Assembly: GCA_022482495.1 (NCBI GenBank)
Contig: JAKVPA010000005.1
Location: 124,001-188,000 of the forward strand
Length of the DNA: 64,000 nucleotides
Direction: 5' to 3'
DNA from: Sphaerochaeta sp.
GTDB lineage: Bacteria; Spirochaetota; Spirochaetia; Sphaerochaetales; Sphaerochaetaceae
Shown: positions 60,526-64,000 of the stretch, piece by piece
Layout of the letters: every line of letters starts with the position of its first letter
Numbering within the stretch: the stretch's first letter is position 1
Program-made: the position numbers and the translations under genes
The notes under the pieces: model-generated
What the model was told of the DNA's origin: nothing
Databases searched by the model: none
Seen by the model: the letters and a program-made list of their open reading frames with translations, nothing else

Positions 60526-61962
60526 TCAGACAAGCACGTTGTCGTACAGCTGTTTTCCGTAGTCCTTCAATTTTTTCAGCACCACTTTCTGGCGCGCTTC
60601 CGTCTCGGTGCTTTCCAGCCGTTCGTCGATCTTCCGGTTGAAGAAGTTCCAGTCGATGGCCACGCCTCCCGGGGGATTGAGCAGACGGTTGGCGCAGAAG
60701 CTCTTCCAACGGAGTTTCTGCGTGTCGGTCAACGCTTCCGGCCAGTTTCGGCAGACGTGGCGGAACACCATCTCCGGTGCCCGTGGATCTGCGAACTTGA
60801 TGTTCAGGCTGAGCATCTCTTCCGGCTTGGTGTGGTGGAGCACCTCGAACTGCTGTTTGTCCGCGTCCGGGAAGAAGCCGCCGCTGTAGATTTGGAAATC
60901 GGTGTCGTTGACCGGTTCGTATTCATCATTGGCGGCGAGTTCCCTGAGCTTGAGGATCAACGAAGGATCGGACTGCAGGATGCGGTACCGTTGCTGGGCG
61001 AGCTCGGTGTCGATTCCCAGCCGGGACAGCGTCTTCTTGTCCGGGAAGGCCGAGGTGAACTTGGTCAGGAACGGACAGCGGTTGAACGCCAGTTTGCACA
61101 GTCCCGGAACCTTGGCAAGTTGTTCGCCGGTGGCCGAGAGCAGCGGGGCGGGATCCTTGGAAAGGTCGAAGCAGTAGATCGACTTGTTCTGGTCCAGCAC
61201 CGGCGTGATGGGGACGACCAGCGCGGTGCATCCGTTGGGATTGGTGAACTGGCCGGCCGTGTACAGCACCGGGGAGCCGAACGGAGTGGTGACCAGATTC
61301 TTCACCACCTCCTTTCTTCGGTTCCGGAACGCGTATTCAAACAGTTTGGGTTGTTTTTCCTTGATCAACCGGGCGATGGCGATGGTGGCGTAGACGTCCA
61401 CCATGGCGTCGTGGGCGCCTGTCTGGTCGATGTGGTTGGCCTTGGTCAGTTCGGTAAGCTTGAATACCGGGTGGAGCTGACCGTTGGCTCCCATCTCGGC
61501 GGGGGGCCATTGGATGTTCTCCGGCCGGAAATCATGGGCGGCGCGCACCAGATCGATGATGTCCCATCGTGAGCAGTGGTTCTTCCATTCCCGTTCATAG
61601 GGATCCATCAAATTGCGGTACAGCAGGCTGCGGACCATCTCATCGTCGAACTTCAGGTTGTTGAAGCCGACGACCACCGTGTACGGTTGGGAGAACTCCT
61701 GGTTGATCCGTACGGCCAGGTCGTATTCGCACAGCGCTTCGGGATGGTCACCCGGAGCGATGCCGGTGACCATGCAGGAAAGCGGGTCGGGCAGGTAGTC
61801 GTCGCTGATCTTCCCATACAGGACAATGGGATCCCCGATGGGGTTGAGGTCCATGTCGGTGCGGCATGCGGCGAACTGTGCGATACGGTCATAGCGGGGG
61901 TTCAGCCCATAGGTTTCCAGATCGTACCAGAGAAACGTGTCTTTCACAAACGGTGGTTGCAT
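60526..61962 (-). CDS. sbcB: exodeoxyribonuclease I
   Basis: 478 residues, the usual SbcB length. A DnaQ-type 3'-5' exonuclease core occupies residues ~8-200: FLWYDLETYGLNP (Asp/Glu metal ligands), FNNLKFDDEMVR, and TGAHDAMVDVYATIAIA with the catalytic His and Asp. SH3-like and helical C-terminal domains follow, including KLAFNRCP and LRWKSFCANRLL. It degrades single-stranded DNA 3' to 5' and interacts with SSB. Transcribed alone. Confidence 0.95.
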   Translation of the reverse strand: MQPPFVKDTFLWYDLETYGLNPRYDRIAQFAACRTDMDLNPIGDPIVLYGKISDDYLPDPLSCMVTGIAPGDHPEALCEYDLAVRINQEFSQPYTVVVGFNNLKFDDEMVRSLLYRNLMDPYEREWKNHCSRWDIIDLVRAAHDFRPENIQWPPAEMGANGQLHPVFKLTELTKANHIDQTGAHDAMVDVYATIAIARLIKEKQPKLFEYAFRNRRKEVVKNLVTTPFGSPVLYTAGQFTNPNGCTALVVPITPVLDQNKSIYCFDLSKDPAPLLSATGEQLAKVPGLCKLAFNRCPFLTKFTSAFPDKKTLSRLGIDTELAQQRYRILQSDPSLILKLRELAANDEYEPVNDTDFQIYSGGFFPDADKQQFEVLHHTKPEEMLSLNIKFADPRAPEMVFRHVCRNWPEALTDTQKLRWKSFCANRLLNPPGGVAIDWNFFNRKIDERLESTETEARQKVVLKKLKDYGKQLYDNVLV

Positions 61963-62000
61963 ACCCGTATCGTATCATATTCCTGGATATCTGTGGTAGG

Positions 62001-62609
62001 ATGGAGGACATGAAACGGCTCCTCTTCTGTTGGTTGCTCCTCTTGTTCATCCTCAGTCCCGCATCCGGAAGCCCGACGAAGAACGATGTCATCGTCGCCA
62101 TGGCGGCGGTGACGGACAGCGCCATCGCCAACAGCGCGGCGTTTCTGGCCACCCCTCGCTACCAGTTCCCCGGCGCCACGCTGGAGATCAAGGAGGGGGA
62201 GACTCTCCCGTCACGACTGGTGCTCCAACAAAGTGACATCGGGATGTATCTTCCCGTCATCCCTCCCGAACCGGTTTCCGGCTCTTGGCTTGAGCGTCTG
62301 CTTGCCCAAGCTGCCGGACCGCTTGACCAGGTGGCCCGGATGTACCTGACGGTGCATGACTGGAAGGAAGGGGAAGCGATACTGGACGGCACGCTTGTCC
62401 CCCGGTTTCCCCAAGGGATGGGGTTGTCCGCTTTGATGCGGATGTCCCTCTCCAAGGAGGATACACCACCGATCATTGTGGAAGCTGATGTGTGGGTGCA
62501 GGGCAGGAGGGTTTCCGTACCGGTGCATGTCAACGGCTCGTTTGTGGTGCGGAACGTCAAAGGCGAAGGACTTTACATTGAACCGGAGGGGTTGTCCGTT
62601 GGGATTTGA
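62001..62609 (+). CDS. exported protein of unknown function
   Basis: 202 residues from ATG 62001 (or 199 from 62010, which has GGAGG only 2 nt away; both spacings are poor). Signal peptide LLFCWLLLLFILSPASGSP. The rest is beta-rich with GATLEIKEGETLPSRLVLQ, an ILDGTLVPRFP block and a C-terminal VWVQGRRVSVPVHVNGSFVV repeat-like strand pattern. No known family recognised. Possibly periplasmic. It lies divergent from sbcB and 58 nt before hexokinase, with the same direction as the latter. Confidence 0.65.
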   Translation: MEDMKRLLFCWLLLLFILSPASGSPTKNDVIVAMAAVTDSAIANSAAFLATPRYQFPGATLEIKEGETLPSRLVLQQSDIGMYLPVIPPEPVSGSWLERLLAQAAGPLDQVARMYLTVHDWKEGEAILDGTLVPRFPQGMGLSALMRMSLSKEDTPPIIVEADVWVQGRRVSVPVHVNGSFVVRNVKGEGLYIEPEGLSVGI

Positions 62610-62666
62610 TGGACATTGTCTTCGGCCTTGCTTTACAATAGGATGCGTATGTGTGGGAGGAACATG

Positions 62667-63974
62667 ATGCGTGATGTGGTTTCCCGTACCCGGGAGTTTT
62701 TGAAAGCGTGGGGTGTCAGTCCGGATTGTGTGGACATGCACGAACTGTTGGATGTGTTTCACTCGGAGATGGAACGTGGGCTTGCCGGAAAAGGCGGCTC
62801 TCTGGAGATGATCCCAACCTACACCGAGGTGCAGGAGTCCGTCCCGGTCGGCCAGAGCGTGATTGTCCTGGATGCCGGTGGAACCAATTTCCGCACCTGC
62901 CTGGTGACGTTCGGGGAAGACGGGAAACCGGTGATCTCCGATTTCAAGAAGACCGCCATGCCGGGCATTTCCCGCGAAGTGTCCGCCAAGGAATTCTTCA
63001 GCGTGTTCGCCGACGAGGTGGAACGCTTGATCGACAAGAGTGATCGCATCGGATTCTGTTTTTCTTATGCGGCGCGCATCACGCCGGAACACGACGGCAT
63101 CCCGTTGATGTTCAGCAAGGAGATCAAGGCTCCGGAGGTGATCGGCAAACCGGTGGGGAAGACCCTGCTGGAAGAGCTGGCCCGGCGTGGCCATGACGTC
63201 TCCCACAAGAAAGTGGCCGTGCTGAACGACACCGTAGCCACGCTTCTTGCCGGACAGTCCGTTGAGGCGGGCAAGCAGTTCGGTGGCTACATCGGTTTCA
63301 TTCTGGGGACCGGCACCAACGTCGCCTACGTGGAGGACAACCGGAACATCACCAAGTTGCCCGGTCTGAAACCGGGGCGGCAGATCATCAACGTGGAGAG
63401 CGGCAATTTCGTCGGACGTCCGGGGAAACTGGACGAGCTGTTCTTCTCCACCACCAAGCAACCGGCGATCTACCACTTCGAGAAGATGATCAGCGGAGCG
63501 TACCAGGGGCCGCTCTGCCAGTTGCTCATTGAGAAAGCGGTGGAGGAAGGCATCCTTTCCAAGACGTTCGGAGAGCGGTTCGAAGCGTTCAAGCCGCTTT
63601 CCACCACGGTGATGAGCAACTATCTGGAAATGCCGTTCAACCAGGACTACGCGTTGGTCAAATGCGTCCAGGGCAACGAAGAGGACGCCATCGCCCTTTG
63701 GCATCTTATCGACAATTTGATCAGCAAGGCGGCGAAACTCACCGCGGCCAATCTGACGGCGGCCGTATTGGCGAGCGGGCAGGGAAAAGATCCCCGCAGG
63801 CCGGTATGCATCAATGCCGATGGCACGACGTTCTACAAGACGGAGTTTCTCAAACGGGATACGGAGTTTTACCTGCAGCAGTACCTGCAGCAGGAGCTTG
63901 ACCGGTATGCCGTTCTGGTGAAGATCGAGAACTCCCCGACGATCGGGGCTGCCATCGCGGGACTTTCCGTGTGA
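62667..63974 (+). CDS. hexokinase, eukaryotic type
   Basis: 435 residues from ATG 62667 (GGGAGG 6 nt upstream; the ATG one codon before is closer). Phosphate-1 motif VLDAGGTNFRTCLVTF near residue 70, sugar-binding LNDTVATLLAG (~190), phosphate-2 ILGTGTNVAYVE (~213), NVESGNF (~240), and a C-terminal GAAIAGL. The length and motif order match eukaryotic hexokinases, not ROK or bacterial glucokinases; treponemes are known to have this type. It phosphorylates glucose/mannose with ATP, which could serve hexoses released by the mannosidase or galactosidase products after conversion. Ends 26 bp before the window edge. Confidence 0.93.
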   Translation: MRDVVSRTREFLKAWGVSPDCVDMHELLDVFHSEMERGLAGKGGSLEMIPTYTEVQESVPVGQSVIVLDAGGTNFRTCLVTFGEDGKPVISDFKKTAMPGISREVSAKEFFSVFADEVERLIDKSDRIGFCFSYAARITPEHDGIPLMFSKEIKAPEVIGKPVGKTLLEELARRGHDVSHKKVAVLNDTVATLLAGQSVEAGKQFGGYIGFILGTGTNVAYVEDNRNITKLPGLKPGRQIINVESGNFVGRPGKLDELFFSTTKQPAIYHFEKMISGAYQGPLCQLLIEKAVEEGILSKTFGERFEAFKPLSTTVMSNYLEMPFNQDYALVKCVQGNEEDAIALWHLIDNLISKAAKLTAANLTAAVLASGQGKDPRRPVCINADGTTFYKTEFLKRDTEFYLQQYLQQELDRYAVLVKIENSPTIGAAIAGLSV

Positions 63975-64000
63975 GCGATGTGTTTTCCCCAGAGACGCGA

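Noticed and set aside
1-64000. CRISPR array, insertion sequences or integrated phage
   Set aside because: I looked for regularly spaced short repeats, transposase or integrase motifs and terminal repeats and saw none.

Overview
The window looks like chromosomal DNA from a free-living or gut spirochaete, most likely of the Sphaerochaeta group. Its GC content is high by eye. Three pointers support this: solute-binding proteins whose signal peptides end in LFAGGASE or LFATGSKEE, a phenylalanyl-tRNA synthetase of the archaeal/eukaryotic type as known from spirochaetes, and a eukaryote-like hexokinase as in treponemes. The genus is an inference; there is no rRNA here. One tRNA gene (tRNA-Cys, minus strand) is present. 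I see no CRISPR array, no insertion sequence and no phage.

Layout. 0-1 kb: a truncated SGNH hydrolase, a 69-residue protein and a MazG-like pyrophosphohydrolase. 1-22 kb: a pectin/rhamnogalacturonan utilisation region. It holds a secreted PL9 pectate lyase with a small secreted partner, a GH2 beta-galactosidase, an 822-residue predicted (alpha/alpha)6 protein of unknown activity, an AraC regulator, a GH28 polygalacturonase, an ABC sugar importer without ATPase, a GH105 unsaturated galacturonyl hydrolase, an aldose-epimerase-like protein and an MFS transporter. A HAD phosphatase and a tandem pair of membrane GGDEF proteins interrupt it. 22-31 kb: tRNA-Cys, small envelope and unknown proteins, an AlaX-type tRNA editing protein, purB with a GNAT gene and an orphan potD, then an hpt-PRT-purA purine operon. 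31-48 kb: an AEC carrier, an iron-type ABC importer, a flavin reductase, a DMT exporter, a fused E1 dehydrogenase, pheST, an SLC13/ArsB-like carrier, an MFS protein and a GH38 alpha-mannosidase preceded by an orphan RelB/DinJ-like protein. 48-56 kb: a complete his operon in the enterobacterial order G-D-C-B-H-A-F-IE, with a HHH leader peptide and an attenuator. 56-64 kb: a restriction-enzyme remnant, radC, a MerR regulator, a second ATPase-less sugar ABC importer, sbcB, an exported protein and hexokinase.

The most striking whole-window signal is twelve single-base insertions that each break an otherwise perfect reading frame. Most fall in G runs or GG pairs; two fall in A runs and one in a TT pair. 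They affect one GGDEF gene, the AraC gene, GH28 (three), alaX, an MFS gene, hisH, hisA (two), hisF and a restriction-enzyme fragment. In every case the gene length minus the inserted base(s) is a multiple of three, and the intact protein can be read through. All twelve lie in plus-strand genes; about 24 kb of minus-strand genes have none. Sequencing or assembly error is the simplest explanation, but slippage-based switching or decoding cannot be excluded from sequence alone.

How the genes work together: secreted PL9 would cut pectate. Oligomers would enter through the ATPase-less ABC system, presumably powered by a shared MsmX-type ATPase elsewhere. GH28, GH105, GH2 and perhaps the 822-residue protein would finish degradation in the cytoplasm under AraC control. 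Near-identical upstream elements, both starting exactly 85 bp before the GH28 and ABC start codons, support co-regulation.
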